A stretch of DNA of 64,000 bases, from positions 89,148 through 153,147 of the forward strand of contig NZ_AUHB01000014.1 of NCBI RefSeq assembly GCF_000422965.1, in the 5' to 3' direction. Below are positions 48,563 to 57,404 of this stretch, in pieces. The stretch's first letter is position 1; each line of letters opens with the position of its first letter. This DNA comes from Pleomorphomonas oryzae DSM 16300. GTDB taxonomy: Bacteria > Pseudomonadota > Alphaproteobacteria > Rhizobiales > Pleomorphomonadaceae. Both the position numbers and the translations under genes were made by a program. The notes under the pieces are model-generated. The model worked only from the letters and a program-made list of their open reading frames with translations, had not been told where the DNA came from and ran no database searches.

Positions 48563-49123
48563 CTAAAGGGCGATCGAGGGAGGCTGGCTGCTTCGGTGAT
48601 TTCGGCAGAAGAAGGCGAAGTCGCGCAGGAACTGCTCGGCCGGGTCCCGGTTGGCCGGCGCTTTCACAATGTCCAGGATGGCCTCCGGGGTTTCCTTCAT
48701 CACCGGAAGCCGGAAGAACAGATCGCGATTGAAATTGGCACTGATGGTCATGAGCACGGTTCGCAGGATCGCCAGCATATCGTCGCCCCGGTGCGACGCA
48801 TGCACCAGCGCGATCGGCTTGCCGACCACCTGATCGCCGGATACCAGCCAGTCGATGGCATTCTTCAACCCGCCCGGGATGCTGCGGACATATTCCGGGC
48901 TCGCTATGAGAAGCCCGTCGCTCCGAGCGACCAGCCGCATGAAAGTCCCGACACTCTCGGGCAAACTGGCGCCTTCCCGATCGGGCGAGAAAACCGGCAG
49001 GTCGCCGATCCCATCGAAGACATCCAGGGTGATGTCGTGGGGTGCGATTGCCCGCAACGCCCTCAACAAGGCGGTGTTGGTCGAGGTTTGGCGGGCACTG
49101 CCGGAGATGGCCAGGATCTTCAT
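48563..49123 (-). CDS. NADPH-dependent FMN reductase (flavodoxin-like)
   Basis: A 186-residue flavoprotein. Phosphate-binding loop ISGSARQTSTN at the N-terminus and isoalloxazine loop SPEYVRSIPGGLKNAIDW are typical of the NADPH-dependent FMN reductase/ArsH/ChrR superfamily. Likely reduces quinones, chromate or azo compounds, or supplies reduced FMN; substrate unknown. A 95-base gap separates it from the next LysE gene on the same strand. Confidence 0.9.
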   Translation of the reverse strand: MKILAISGSARQTSTNTALLRALRAIAPHDITLDVFDGIGDLPVFSPDREGASLPESVGTFMRLVARSDGLLIASPEYVRSIPGGLKNAIDWLVSGDQVVGKPIALVHASHRGDDMLAILRTVLMTISANFNRDLFFRLPVMKETPEAILDIVKAPANRDPAEQFLRDFAFFCRNHRSSQPPSIAL

Positions 49124-49218
49124 TGGCCAAAGTTATCGCTCTTGATAGGCGCTCGCAATGGAGCTCTGGATGGTTCGGTCGACTGTCTTCCTTGTCTCGA
49201 TGGCGCTGCCTTTCGCGT

Positions 49219-49854
49219 TCAAAGAGAACGTTGCGCCAGCGCCAAGCGTAAGCCGAAACCGATCAACAATGTGGCGAAGACCCATCGTTGAACTATCTGT
49301 GCGAGCAGATGCCGAGTGCTCCATCGGCTGAGCGTTGCGCCTGCGCAGGCATAAGTCAGGTCGAACATGAGACCGATCGCAACGAGGATCGTTCCCAGCA
49401 GCATGAATTGTCCGGGTATGCTTCCGTTCTCAGGCCGGACGAACTGCGGCAACAGCACCGAGCAAAACAGCAGAGCCTTCGGATTGAGAAGATTGGTCAA
49501 AAGGCCACGGACCACGGCGTGTGGCCAGGTCCGGTTGTTGTCGTCCGTCGCCGGTCCTTCTCCTTCCGGCAGCCGAGATCGAGACCGGAGGATTCCGACG
49601 CCAAGCCATATGAGATAGGCCGCGCCGGCGATGCGTACGATCTCGAACGCCCAAGGCGCCGTCTTGAGGAGGGCCGCCAGCCCGGCGGCGGCAAGGAACA
49701 CGTGGATCGCTCGGGCCAGGGCAAGCCCGATCGCGACGGCCAATGCATAGGTTCGCCCCCGGAGCACTCCGGTGTGCAGGACCAGCACCATATCCGGCCC
49801 GGGAATAAGGTAGGCAACGGCAAGCGCGCCGACGAAGATCCAGAAATCAGTCAT
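49219..49854 (-). CDS. LysE-family exporter, partner of Lrp gene
   Basis: A 211-residue LysE/RhtB exporter with motif LIPGPDMVLVLHTGVLRG and LLNPKALLFCSVLLPQF. It is divergent from an Lrp/AsnC regulator gene 127 bases away, the usual arrangement when an Lrp protein senses the exported amino acid and switches on the exporter. Substrate unknown. Confidence 0.92.
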   Translation of the reverse strand: MTDFWIFVGALAVAYLIPGPDMVLVLHTGVLRGRTYALAVAIGLALARAIHVFLAAAGLAALLKTAPWAFEIVRIAGAAYLIWLGVGILRSRSRLPEGEGPATDDNNRTWPHAVVRGLLTNLLNPKALLFCSVLLPQFVRPENGSIPGQFMLLGTILVAIGLMFDLTYACAGATLSRWSTRHLLAQIVQRWVFATLLIGFGLRLALAQRSL

Positions 49855-49941
49855 GTCCGCCTCCTTCGCTCTCCGTGCTGGAGACTACCTCGGCAGGCGC
49901 GGGCATGTCCTTGCGAGTTGCGCTTCGATCTGATGTCAAAC

Positions 49942-49956
49942 TGGCGTATTATGCCA
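49942..49956. promoter_or_regulatory. Candidate Lrp operator
   Basis: TGGC and GCCA arms around GTATTAT in the divergent exporter/Lrp gap. The size and A/T centre fit Lrp-family sites. Confidence 0.4.
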
Positions 49957-49981
49957 ATGCTGGCGCTGAAACTGAGGGGAT

Positions 49982-50542
49982 ATGCCAATATTGAAGCTGG
50001 ATGCTATCGATCGGCGAATCCTGACCGCCCTGCAGCGGGATGCTCGCCTGACCAATGTGCAGCTCGCGGAGGAAGTGGGGCTGTCGCCATCGCCCTGCCT
50101 GCGACGGGTTCGGATACTGGAGAAGGCCGGCGTGATCGGCGGCTATCACGCTACCTTGGATCGCGGTGGCGTCGGGCTCGATCTGACCGTCTTTGTTGGG
50201 GTCAAGGTCGAGCGTCACCACGACGAGACGGCATCGGCCTTCCGAGAGGCTGTCCAGGCGTTGCCCGAGGTGATCTCCTGTCATTTGGTCTCGGGAGAGG
50301 CCGATTTTCTTTTGCAGGTCGTCGTTCCCAACCTCGCCGGCTACGAGCGGTTCCTGCTCGGCACGCTGCTCAAGTTGCCGGGGGTCAGTGATGTCCGCAG
50401 CAATTTCGCCATCCAGACGGTGAAGGCGGAGGCGCCGCTCCCGCTGGATCATTTGCCGGAGAGACATGCTGCCGGAATCCCGGCTGTCCAGCGAATAGGG
50501 CGCTCTCAATCAGGGACCGCAGCCGTTGCCGGCGGCACCTGA
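49982..50542 (+). CDS. Lrp/AsnC-family regulator
   Basis: A 186-residue regulator: N-terminal helix-turn-helix (LDAIDRRILTALQRDARLTN, VGLSPSPCLRRVRILEKAG) and C-terminal RAM ligand domain (VFVGVKVERHHDE to NFAIQTVK). The last 35 residues extend past the domain and are rich in Ala and Gly. Expected to control the divergent LysE exporter in response to an amino acid. Confidence 0.93.
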   Translation: MPILKLDAIDRRILTALQRDARLTNVQLAEEVGLSPSPCLRRVRILEKAGVIGGYHATLDRGGVGLDLTVFVGVKVERHHDETASAFREAVQALPEVISCHLVSGEADFLLQVVVPNLAGYERFLLGTLLKLPGVSDVRSNFAIQTVKAEAPLPLDHLPERHAAGIPAVQRIGRSQSGTAAVAGGT

Positions 50543-50547
50543 ATGGA

Positions 50548-50571
50548 AAGGGGCGCCGTGAGGCGCCCCTT
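50548..50571. terminator. Bidirectional terminator between Lrp gene and serA
   Basis: A 10 bp stem AAGGGGCGCC/GGCGCCCCTT with loop GTGA between two convergent genes. Confidence 0.75.
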
Positions 50572-50598
50572 GTGGTCGGATACGGTCGGCGGTGTCGG

Positions 50599-52185
50599 TC
50601 AGAACTTCAGTGCCTTGACCTGGCGCACCACCGGAATGGCCTTCACCTTGTCGAGCACCTCGGCCGGCACGTCGCCGTCCACTTCGACGAGGCAGATGGC
50701 GTCGGCGCCCTGCTCGAGGCGGCCGAGGGCGAAGGTGGCGATGTTGATGCCGGCGTCGCCCAAGAGGCCGGCGAACTTGCCGATGAAGCCCGGCTTGTCC
50801 TCGTTGGTGACGTAGATCATCGACGGCGCGAACTCGGCGTCCATCTTGATGCCCTTGATCTCGACGATGCGCGGATGGCCGTCAGCGAAGACGGTGCCGG
50901 CGATCGAGCGTTCCTGGCGGTCGGTGGTCAGCGTCAGGCGGATCAGGCTTTCGAAGTTGGCCGAGGCGTTGTTGCGCACTTCGGCGACGGCGATGCCGCG
51001 CTCCTTGGCCATCACCGGCGCAGACACCATGTTGACCGACTGCAACAGCGGCTTCAGCACGCCGGTGATCGCCGCGGCAGAGAGCGCGCGGATGTTCATG
51101 CCGGCCACTTCGCCTTCATACTCGATACGGATCGCCTTGAGTCCGGTTTCGGTGAGCTGACCGGCGAACGAGCCCAGGAGTTCGGCGAGCTTGACGAACG
51201 GGGTGAGGCGCGGCGCTTCCTCGGCAGTGATCGACGGCATGTTGAGGGCGTTGGAGACGGCGCCCTTCATCAGGTAGTCGGACATCTGCTCGGCAACCTG
51301 CAGGGCGACGTTCTCCTGCGCTTCCGTGGTGGAGGCGCCGAGATGCGGCGTGCAGACCACCTTGGGGTGGCCGAACAGCGGGTGGGCGGTGGCCGGCTCG
51401 GTCTCGAACACGTCGAGTGCGGCGCCGGCAACATGGCCGGAATCGAGCGCCGCCTTGAGGTCGGCCTCGACGATCAGGCCGCCACGGGCGCAGTTGATGA
51501 TCCTGACGCCCTTCTTCATCTTCAGAATGGCCGAGATGTCGATGATGTTGCGCGTCTTCTCGATCAGCGGCACGTGCAGCGTAATGAAGTCGGAGCGGCG
51601 GAACAGGTCGTCGAGCTCCACCTTTTCGACGCCGAGTTCAACGGCGCGCTCGACCGACAGGAACGGATCGTAGGCGATGACGCGCATCTTGAGGGCGACG
51701 GCGCGGTCGGCGACGATGGAGCCGATGTTGCCGCAGCCGATGACGCCGAGCGTCTTGTTGGTCAGCTCGACACCCATGAAGCGGTTCTTCTCCCACTTGC
51801 CGGCATGCGTCGAGGCGTTGGCCTCGGGAATGTCGCGGGCCAGCGCGAACATCAGGGCGATGGCGTGCTCGGCGGTGGTGATGGAATTGCCGAAGGGCGT
51901 GTTCATGACGATGACGCCGCGCGCCGTGGCGGCGGGCACGTCGACGTTGTCGACGCCGATGCCAGCGCGACCGATCACCTTGAGGTTCTTGGCGTTGGCC
52001 AGCAGCTTTTCGGTGACCTTGGTGGTCGAGCGAATGGCGAGGCCATCGTAGTTGCCGATGATTTCGGCCAGCTTTTCCTTGTCCTTGCCGAGGTCGGGCT
52101 GATAGTCGACCTCGACGCCGTGGTCCTTGAAGATCTGGACGGCGGTGGCGGACAGCTTGTCGGAAATGAGAACGCGAGGAGCCAT
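50599..52185 (-). CDS. serA: D-3-phosphoglycerate dehydrogenase
   Basis: A 528-residue long-form enzyme for the first step of serine synthesis. Substrate domain, NAD motif VIGCGNIGSIVADRA, catalytic Arg in NCARGGLI, Glu in DVFETEP and His in TPHLGAST, then an ASB domain and a C-terminal ACT domain (MIYVTNEDKPGFIGK) that usually binds serine as inhibitor. I start at ATG 52185, giving the usual MAPRVLISDKL; ATG 52194 is a possible alternative. Follows serC in the operon by 174 bases. Confidence 0.95.
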   Translation of the reverse strand: MAPRVLISDKLSATAVQIFKDHGVEVDYQPDLGKDKEKLAEIIGNYDGLAIRSTTKVTEKLLANAKNLKVIGRAGIGVDNVDVPAATARGVIVMNTPFGNSITTAEHAIALMFALARDIPEANASTHAGKWEKNRFMGVELTNKTLGVIGCGNIGSIVADRAVALKMRVIAYDPFLSVERAVELGVEKVELDDLFRRSDFITLHVPLIEKTRNIIDISAILKMKKGVRIINCARGGLIVEADLKAALDSGHVAGAALDVFETEPATAHPLFGHPKVVCTPHLGASTTEAQENVALQVAEQMSDYLMKGAVSNALNMPSITAEEAPRLTPFVKLAELLGSFAGQLTETGLKAIRIEYEGEVAGMNIRALSAAAITGVLKPLLQSVNMVSAPVMAKERGIAVAEVRNNASANFESLIRLTLTTDRQERSIAGTVFADGHPRIVEIKGIKMDAEFAPSMIYVTNEDKPGFIGKFAGLLGDAGINIATFALGRLEQGADAICLVEVDGDVPAEVLDKVKAIPVVRQVKALKF

Positions 52186-52359
52186 GGGAGTCATCCTGGT
52201 TGGAAGGCACCTGCACCTTGCCCTTTTCCGTTCATCGGAACGGAGAGAAGAGACCGGTGGCGCCGGATGGAATGTCACTGCGGCTAAAGGGATTTCCCGC
52301 CCCGCTTCAGGGGAGGGCAAGGAGGAGGCAAGCAAGGCTCGCCTCTCCGATAGTAGAAA

Positions 52360-53535
52360 TCAGGCGGCCTTCGAAAGGCCGGCCAGCGCCTTGGCGAAGG
52401 CCCAGTCGATCCACGGCGTCAGGGCGGCGACGTCGGACGTCTCGACGGTGGCGCCGCACCAGATGCGCAGGCCCGGAGGGGCGTCGCGATAGGAGGCGAT
52501 GTCGAAGGCGACGCCTTCCTTTTCGAGAAGGCCGGTCAGCGTCTTGACGAAAGCCTGCTGCCCGTCGATGTCGAGGGCTGCGACGGTGGGATGCACGAAG
52601 CTCAAGCACACCGAGGTGTTGGAGCGGATCGCTTCATTCTTCGCCAGGAAGGCGACGGACGGCGTCTTGGCAACCCAGTCGGCGATGGCCTTGGTGTTGG
52701 CGTTGGCGCGAGCGATCAGCGCTTCGAGGCCACCGATGGCGTCGGCCCACTTCAGCGCGTCGATATAGTCCTCGACGCAGATCATCGAGGGCGTGTTGAT
52801 GGTGTCGCCCTTGAAGATGCCTTCGATCAGCTTGCCGCCGGAGGTCAGGCGGAAGATCTTCGGCAGCGGCCAGGCCGGCTTGTAGCTCTCGAGCCGTTCG
52901 ATGGCGCGCGGAGAGAGGATCAGCATGCCGTGGCCGCCCTCGCCGCCCAGCACTTTCTGCCAGGAGAAGGTGACGACATCGAGTTTGTCGAAGGGCAGGG
53001 GCTGTGCGAAGGCAGCGGAGGTGGCGTCGCAGATGGTGAGGCCCTGACGGTCCGCCGGGATCGCGTCGCCATTCGGCACGCGGACGCCGGAGGTGGTGCC
53101 GTTCCAGGTGAACACAACGTCGCGGTTAAAGTCGACCTTGGCGAAGTCGACGATGTCGCCGTAGGGCGCCTCAAGGACGCGGGCGTCGAGCTTCAGTTGC
53201 TTGACGACGTCGGTCACCCAGCCGGAGCCGAAAGATTCCCAGGCCAGCATGTCAACCGGGCGGGCACCGAGCAGCGACCACAGCGCCATTTCGACGGCGC
53301 CGGTATCGGAAGCGGGGACGATGCCGATGCGGTAATCGGCGGGAACGCGCAGCACCTTGCGCGTGAGGTCAATCGCCTCAGCGAGCTTGGTCTTGCCGAT
53401 CTTGGCACGATGGGAGCGGCCGACCGGCGCCCCCGAGAGAGCCTCGACGGTCCAACCTGGGCGCTTGGCGCAGGGGCCGGAGGAAAAACGGGCATTAGCC
53501 GGCTTGATAGCCGGCGCGGCGGTCGCGTCAGTCAT
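52360..53535 (-). CDS. serC: Phosphoserine aminotransferase
   Basis: A 391-residue PLP enzyme for the second step of serine synthesis, of the alphaproteobacterial/Methanosarcina-like branch. The PLP lysine is in [28 protein letters not shown] opens the conserved part and RIWCGATVE lies near the end. It is the first gene of serC-serA, under a structured leader. Confidence 0.95.
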   Translation of the reverse strand: MTDATAAPAIKPANARFSSGPCAKRPGWTVEALSGAPVGRSHRAKIGKTKLAEAIDLTRKVLRVPADYRIGIVPASDTGAVEMALWSLLGARPVDMLAWESFGSGWVTDVVKQLKLDARVLEAPYGDIVDFAKVDFNRDVVFTWNGTTSGVRVPNGDAIPADRQGLTICDATSAAFAQPLPFDKLDVVTFSWQKVLGGEGGHGMLILSPRAIERLESYKPAWPLPKIFRLTSGGKLIEGIFKGDTINTPSMICVEDYIDALKWADAIGGLEALIARANANTKAIADWVAKTPSVAFLAKNEAIRSNTSVCLSFVHPTVAALDIDGQQAFVKTLTGLLEKEGVAFDIASYRDAPPGLRIWCGATVETSDVAALTPWIDWAFAKALAGLSKAA

Positions 53536-53540
53536 GTAAC

Positions 53541-53601
53541 TATCCTCTCAGATAGGTGCTCCTCGGTGGGGAGGAGTGTCCCGCCGTCTGAGCTATCGGA
53601 A
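53541..53601 (-). promoter_or_regulatory. serC leader motif
   Basis: On the mRNA, CUCAGA and UCUGAG form an outer stem (53587-53592 with 53547-53552) around CUCCUC/GAGGAG (53571-53576 with 53559-53564), ending six bases before the serC ATG. This matches the alphaproteobacterial serC motif found upstream of serC-serA operons. Its ligand is not known. Confidence 0.75.
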
Positions 53602-53654
53602 AGGTCGCGCGCCGTCAAGCCGGCTCGACGCGGCTCGCTTGAGTGTGTTGCCAA

Positions 53655-53693
53655 AAGACAAACGGCGGGGAGACAGATGTCTTCCCGCCGTCT
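53655..53693 (-). terminator. Terminator after the outer-membrane barrel gene
   Basis: ACGGCGGG and CCCGCCGT (53662-53669, 53684-53691), with more pairing inside, followed on the minus strand by TTGTCTTTT. Confidence 0.8.
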
Positions 53694-53713
53694 GAAGATG
53701 AATTCGTCAGCTC

Positions 53714-54523
53714 TCAGTTGAGGTAGTAGCGAAGGCCGAGGCGCACTTCGTGGGCCTGGATATCTTCGTAGTTGATGTGGGTAACGGCCCCACCCGGATT
53801 TGCCGTCACGCTGCCGGTCTGGGCATCGCCGAGGTTAAGGTAGCGATAGCCGAGATCGAGGCTGAGGCGATCGCTGAGGGGATATTCAACGCCGGCCATC
53901 AGAGCCCAAGCGAAGTTCCACTTGCCTTTGCCCGCGGGATAATTGCCACTAAAGGCGTCCTGAGCGCTAGATTTGACATCACTGGTCTTGAGATAGGATG
54001 CGCCCGCACCCGCCCCAAGGTAAGGCTTCAAGCCATGGAAATCGCCGAGGTCGGCGTAGACGTTGGCCAGCGCGCTATAGGCGGTGATCTTTGCACTTTC
54101 GGAGCTTTCCCATTCGCCGCCACCACATGGACCGGCGAGTGTACAGTAGGCTTGCCCCTTGAACTTGGCCGGTGTCTCGTAGTCGACCGTCAGGTCCGCT
54201 CGAAGATAATCATTGAACTTGTAGCCGACACCGGCGCCGAAATCGGCGGCACCTTGCATCTTCTCGCTACCAAATTCGCCGTTGTTGCCGAAGCTACCCC
54301 AGGTGCGGTCGCTCAGAACGCCCTTGGGCGCCTGATAGTATTTGTAGCCGATGTCGCCGCGGAGATACCAGCCGCCGACGGCCGGCAGCGGCATCGGTTC
54401 GGGCGCTTCGATGACTGGTGGATATTCCACCGGCATGTCGGCGGCGCGGACGGCGCCGGAAAAAGCCGCGAGGCCGAATGTCGCAGCCACGGCCAGAGAG
54501 AGGTTCATTGTGAGACTGCGCAT
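53714..54523 (-). CDS. Outer-membrane beta-barrel protein, Omp25-like
   Basis: A 269-residue outer-membrane protein of the Omp25/Omp31-like porin-fold family. Signal peptide LAVAATFGLAAFSGAVRA is followed by a Pro-rich stretch and eight amphipathic strands, beginning WYLRGDIGYKYYQAP and ending VRLGLRYYLN with an aromatic-then-polar terminus. A Cys pair is in YCTLAGPCGGG. AAGGA precedes ATG 54523; alternatives are 54547 and 54508. Stands alone. Confidence 0.9.
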   Translation of the reverse strand: MRSLTMNLSLAVAATFGLAAFSGAVRAADMPVEYPPVIEAPEPMPLPAVGGWYLRGDIGYKYYQAPKGVLSDRTWGSFGNNGEFGSEKMQGAADFGAGVGYKFNDYLRADLTVDYETPAKFKGQAYCTLAGPCGGGEWESSESAKITAYSALANVYADLGDFHGLKPYLGAGAGASYLKTSDVKSSAQDAFSGNYPAGKGKWNFAWALMAGVEYPLSDRLSLDLGYRYLNLGDAQTGSVTANPGGAVTHINYEDIQAHEVRLGLRYYLN

Positions 54524-54683
54524 AGGTCGATCCTTCCGAAGAAGCATGATCGCGAGGCGGCGAGCCGCCGTTCATCATCGCTTTCGAGCCAATTCTTAGG
54601 GCAAGTCGGTTAATCTGGACTTAACTACGTTGCTTAACCTTGATGATCGACGAATTTGATGGATCTGCCGGATATTGCAGACG

Positions 54684-54715
54684 AAAATGCCCCGGCGGCA
54701 TTGCGCGGCCGGGGC
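54684..54715 (-). terminator. Terminator after glmM
   Basis: GCCCCGGC (54689-54696) pairs with GCCGGGGC (54708-54715); the minus strand continues A, TTTT. Confidence 0.8.
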
Positions 54716-54742
54716 AGCTTTGGAAACAAAGGGTAGAAAAAA

Positions 54743-56089
54743 TCAAACGGCGACGTTGCCGATCGCCTCGACGATCTCGCCCACCGCCACGGCGACGAGG
54801 TCGGCGTTGTCACCTTCGCCCATGACGCGAATCAATGGTTCGGTGCCGGAGGCGCGAACGAGAATGCGACCGCCAGCGCCGAGTCGGCCCTCGGCGGCGG
54901 CGATCGCCGCCTTGACGCCGTCATCTTCCAGCGGCTTGCCGCCTTTGACGCGCACGTTCTTCAGGAGCTGCGGCACCGGATCGAAGCGGTGGCAGACCTC
55001 GCTCACCGGCTTGCCGGAGCGCTTGACGACGGCCAGCACCTGAAGCGCCGCGACGAGACCGTCGCCGGTGGTGGCATAGTCGGACAGCACGATGTGGCCG
55101 GACTGCTCGCCACCGACATTGTAGCCACCGGACCGCATCGCCTCGACGACGTAGCGGTCGCCCACCTTGGTACGGATCAGCTCGAGGCCGATGCTCTGAA
55201 GGTAGCGCTCAAGGCCGAGGTTGGACATGACGGTGGCGACGATGCCGGGCCGGGCGAGGCGGCCGTCTTCCTGGAAAGAGGCGGCGACCACGGCCATCAG
55301 CTGATCGCCGTCGACCACCTGGCCTTTCTCGTCGATGATGATGACGCGGTCGGCGTCGCCATCCAGCGCAATGCCGATGTCGGCCCTGACCTCCCGCACC
55401 TTTTCGGTGATGGTGGCGAGGCTGGTCGAGCCACAATCGCGATTGATGTTGAGGCCGTTGGGATCGACGCCCAGCGCCACGACCTCGGCGCCCAGCTCCC
55501 ACAGCACTTCCGGGGCGACCTTGTAGGCAGCACCGTTGGCGCAGTCGACCACCACGCGGAGGCCTTCGAAGGAGATGTGGCGGGAGAGCGTGCGCTTGGC
55601 CGATTCCACATAGCGGGCGCGCTCGCCGTCGACGCGCTTGGCGCGCCCGAGGTCGGCGGGGGCGGCGAGGCGGCCGGTAAAGTCGCCGTCCAGCATCTCC
55701 TCGATCTCCAACTCCACCTCGTCGGACAACTTGTAGCCGTCGGGGCCGAACAGCTTGATGCCGTTGTCGGCGAAGGGATTGTGCGAGGCGGAGATCATCA
55801 CGCCGAGATCGGCCCGGAGGCTGCGGGTCAGCATGGCGACGGCCGGCGTCGGCACCGGGCCGGTCAGGAACACGTCGACGCCGACGGCGGTGAAGCCGGC
55901 GGTCAGCGCTGGCTCGATCATATAGCCGGAGAGGCGGGTATCCTTGCCGATGACGACGCGATGACGGTGATCACCCCGATGGAAGGCGAGGCCGGCGGCC
56001 ATGCCGACCTTGAGGGCGATTTCCGGAGTGATCGGCCAGCTGTTTGCCGTGCCGCGGATGCCGTCGGTTCCGAAAAATCTGCGTGCCAT
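54743..56089 (-). CDS. glmM: Phosphoglucosamine mutase
   Basis: A 448-residue enzyme that converts glucosamine 6-phosphate to glucosamine 1-phosphate for UDP-GlcNAc. N-terminus [14 protein letters not shown], phosphoserine loop [15 protein letters not shown], metal-binding ALDGDADRV, sugar loop GGEQSGHIV and C-terminal phosphate loop [13 protein letters not shown] are all present. The frame to 56179 adds 30 residues not found in the family, so ATG 56089 is chosen. Confidence 0.96.
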   Translation of the reverse strand: MARRFFGTDGIRGTANSWPITPEIALKVGMAAGLAFHRGDHRHRVVIGKDTRLSGYMIEPALTAGFTAVGVDVFLTGPVPTPAVAMLTRSLRADLGVMISASHNPFADNGIKLFGPDGYKLSDEVELEIEEMLDGDFTGRLAAPADLGRAKRVDGERARYVESAKRTLSRHISFEGLRVVVDCANGAAYKVAPEVLWELGAEVVALGVDPNGLNINRDCGSTSLATITEKVREVRADIGIALDGDADRVIIIDEKGQVVDGDQLMAVVAASFQEDGRLARPGIVATVMSNLGLERYLQSIGLELIRTKVGDRYVVEAMRSGGYNVGGEQSGHIVLSDYATTGDGLVAALQVLAVVKRSGKPVSEVCHRFDPVPQLLKNVRVKGGKPLEDDGVKAAIAAAEGRLGAGGRILVRASGTEPLIRVMGEGDNADLVAVAVGEIVEAIGNVAV

Positions 56090-56244
56090 GTCGTTCGTCC
56101 GCGCTTTCCAGTCATGCGCCGCCCTTGGCGCTTCGTTCTTTTCTGCGACCCGGATGATAAACGGCCGGTGAACGAGCAAGGGTCAAAAATTGTGAACGAC
56201 TGTTACGTCTTGGCGTATCGACGGATGAGTGCTCTCTTGTTGTC

Positions 56245-56290
56245 GCATCGTGTCTCGCGGAAAACCGGTTTCCACTTTTCCGCACGATGC
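56245..56290. repeat. Rhizobial-type intergenic palindrome, copy 3
   Basis: Arms GCATCGTG and CACGATGC around GCGGAAAACCGGTTTCC and ACTTTTCCG. Same overall plan as copies 1 and 2 but with different arms. It lies 5 bases past the stop of the OmpA-domain gene. Confidence 0.65.
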
Positions 56291-56295
56291 TCCGA

Positions 56296-57324
56296 TCAGC
56301 GCTCGGTCAGCTTCAGCTCGATGCGGCGGTTCTTGGCGTTGACCTCGTCGCTATCGCCTTCTTCCAGCGGCTGAAACTCGCCGAAGCCGGCGGCCACCAG
56401 ATGGTTGGGCGAGATGCCCTTGCTGATCAGATACTTGACCACCGATATGGCACGTGCCGACGAAAGCTCCCAGTTGTCGCGGAAGCGGCCGTTGCCGGAC
56501 AGCGGCCGGGCGTCGGTGTGGCCGTCGACGCGCAGCACCCAGGCGATCTCCGGCGGGATCTGCCCTTCGAGCTGCAACAGCGCTTCGGCCAGCTTGTCGA
56601 GCTCGCCGCGGCCGGCCGGGTTGACCTCGTCGTTGCCGGAATCGAATAGCACTTCCGACTGGAAGACGAAGCGGTCGCCGACGACACGGATGTCGGAGCG
56701 CTGCGACAGGATCTCCCGGAGGCGACCGAAGAAGTCGGAGCGGTAGCGGGCGAGTTCCTGCACGCGCTGGGCCAGCGCCACGTTGAGGCGCTTGCCGAGA
56801 TCGGCGATCTTGGCCGAGCTCTCCTTGTCGCGGGACTCCGAGGCGTTGAGGGCGTCCTCGAGAGCGGCGATCTGGCGGCGCAACGCCGAAATCTGCTGGT
56901 TGAGCAGCTCGACCTGGGCGAGCGCCCGCTGGCTGACGCGCTTCTCGTCGGAAAGCTGGGAGGTCAGCGCCTGCATCTTGGTGTCGGCGGCATCATTGGC
57001 GCCCGACTGGCTGGCGATCAGTCCCTGAAGGTTGTCGCGGGCGGCCAGCGCGTCCTTGAGGTTGGATTCGAGCAGAGACACGTTGTCCTGCAGGTCGCGG
57101 TTGGAGGCGCGCTCCATGGCGAGCAGCTCGGTCAGCTCGGCGATCTGGGCATTGAGGCGGCCGAGCACGGTGTCCTTGTCGGTGATCTGCTGACTCAGGA
57201 AGAACTGGGCCAACGAAAAGACAGACAACAGGAAGATGATCGACAGCACCAGCGTGGTGAGCATGTCGACGAAGGCTGGCCAGTAGTCCTGCTGGGTCGA
57301 AAACCTGCGACGTCCAAGGGCCAT
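56296..57324 (-). CDS. Membrane-anchored OmpA-domain peptidoglycan-binding protein (MotB-like)
   Basis: A 342-residue protein with one N-terminal membrane helix (ML TTLVLSIIFLLSVFSLAQF), about 150 residues of coiled coil (LTELLAMERASNRDLQDN and similar) and a C-terminal OmpA/MotB domain (DSGNDEVNPAGRGEL, VDGHTDARPL, ELSSARAISVVKYLI, KNRRIELKL). The aspartate FVDML before the helix resembles MotB/ExbD ion-channel subunits. Its gene lies 80 bases after that of an ExbB/MotA-like protein, so the two probably form an ion-driven stator-like complex. Confidence 0.88.
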   Translation of the reverse strand: MALGRRRFSTQQDYWPAFVDMLTTLVLSIIFLLSVFSLAQFFLSQQITDKDTVLGRLNAQIAELTELLAMERASNRDLQDNVSLLESNLKDALAARDNLQGLIASQSGANDAADTKMQALTSQLSDEKRVSQRALAQVELLNQQISALRRQIAALEDALNASESRDKESSAKIADLGKRLNVALAQRVQELARYRSDFFGRLREILSQRSDIRVVGDRFVFQSEVLFDSGNDEVNPAGRGELDKLAEALLQLEGQIPPEIAWVLRVDGHTDARPLSGNGRFRDNWELSSARAISVVKYLISKGISPNHLVAAGFGEFQPLEEGDSDEVNAKNRRIELKLTER

Positions 57325-57404
57325 GTTCGGTCAATCTCTCTATTGTCGAAGCTTTTCCGCACAATTTCCGACGGAAAGTGGCCGACACTGTTCCTGGAAA
57401 GGCG

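Noticed and set aside
57351..57403. A fourth rhizobial palindrome upstream of the OmpA-domain gene
   Set aside because: Arms resemble GCTTTTCC and GGAAAGGC but pair imperfectly and the core is degraded; kept only as a possible relic.
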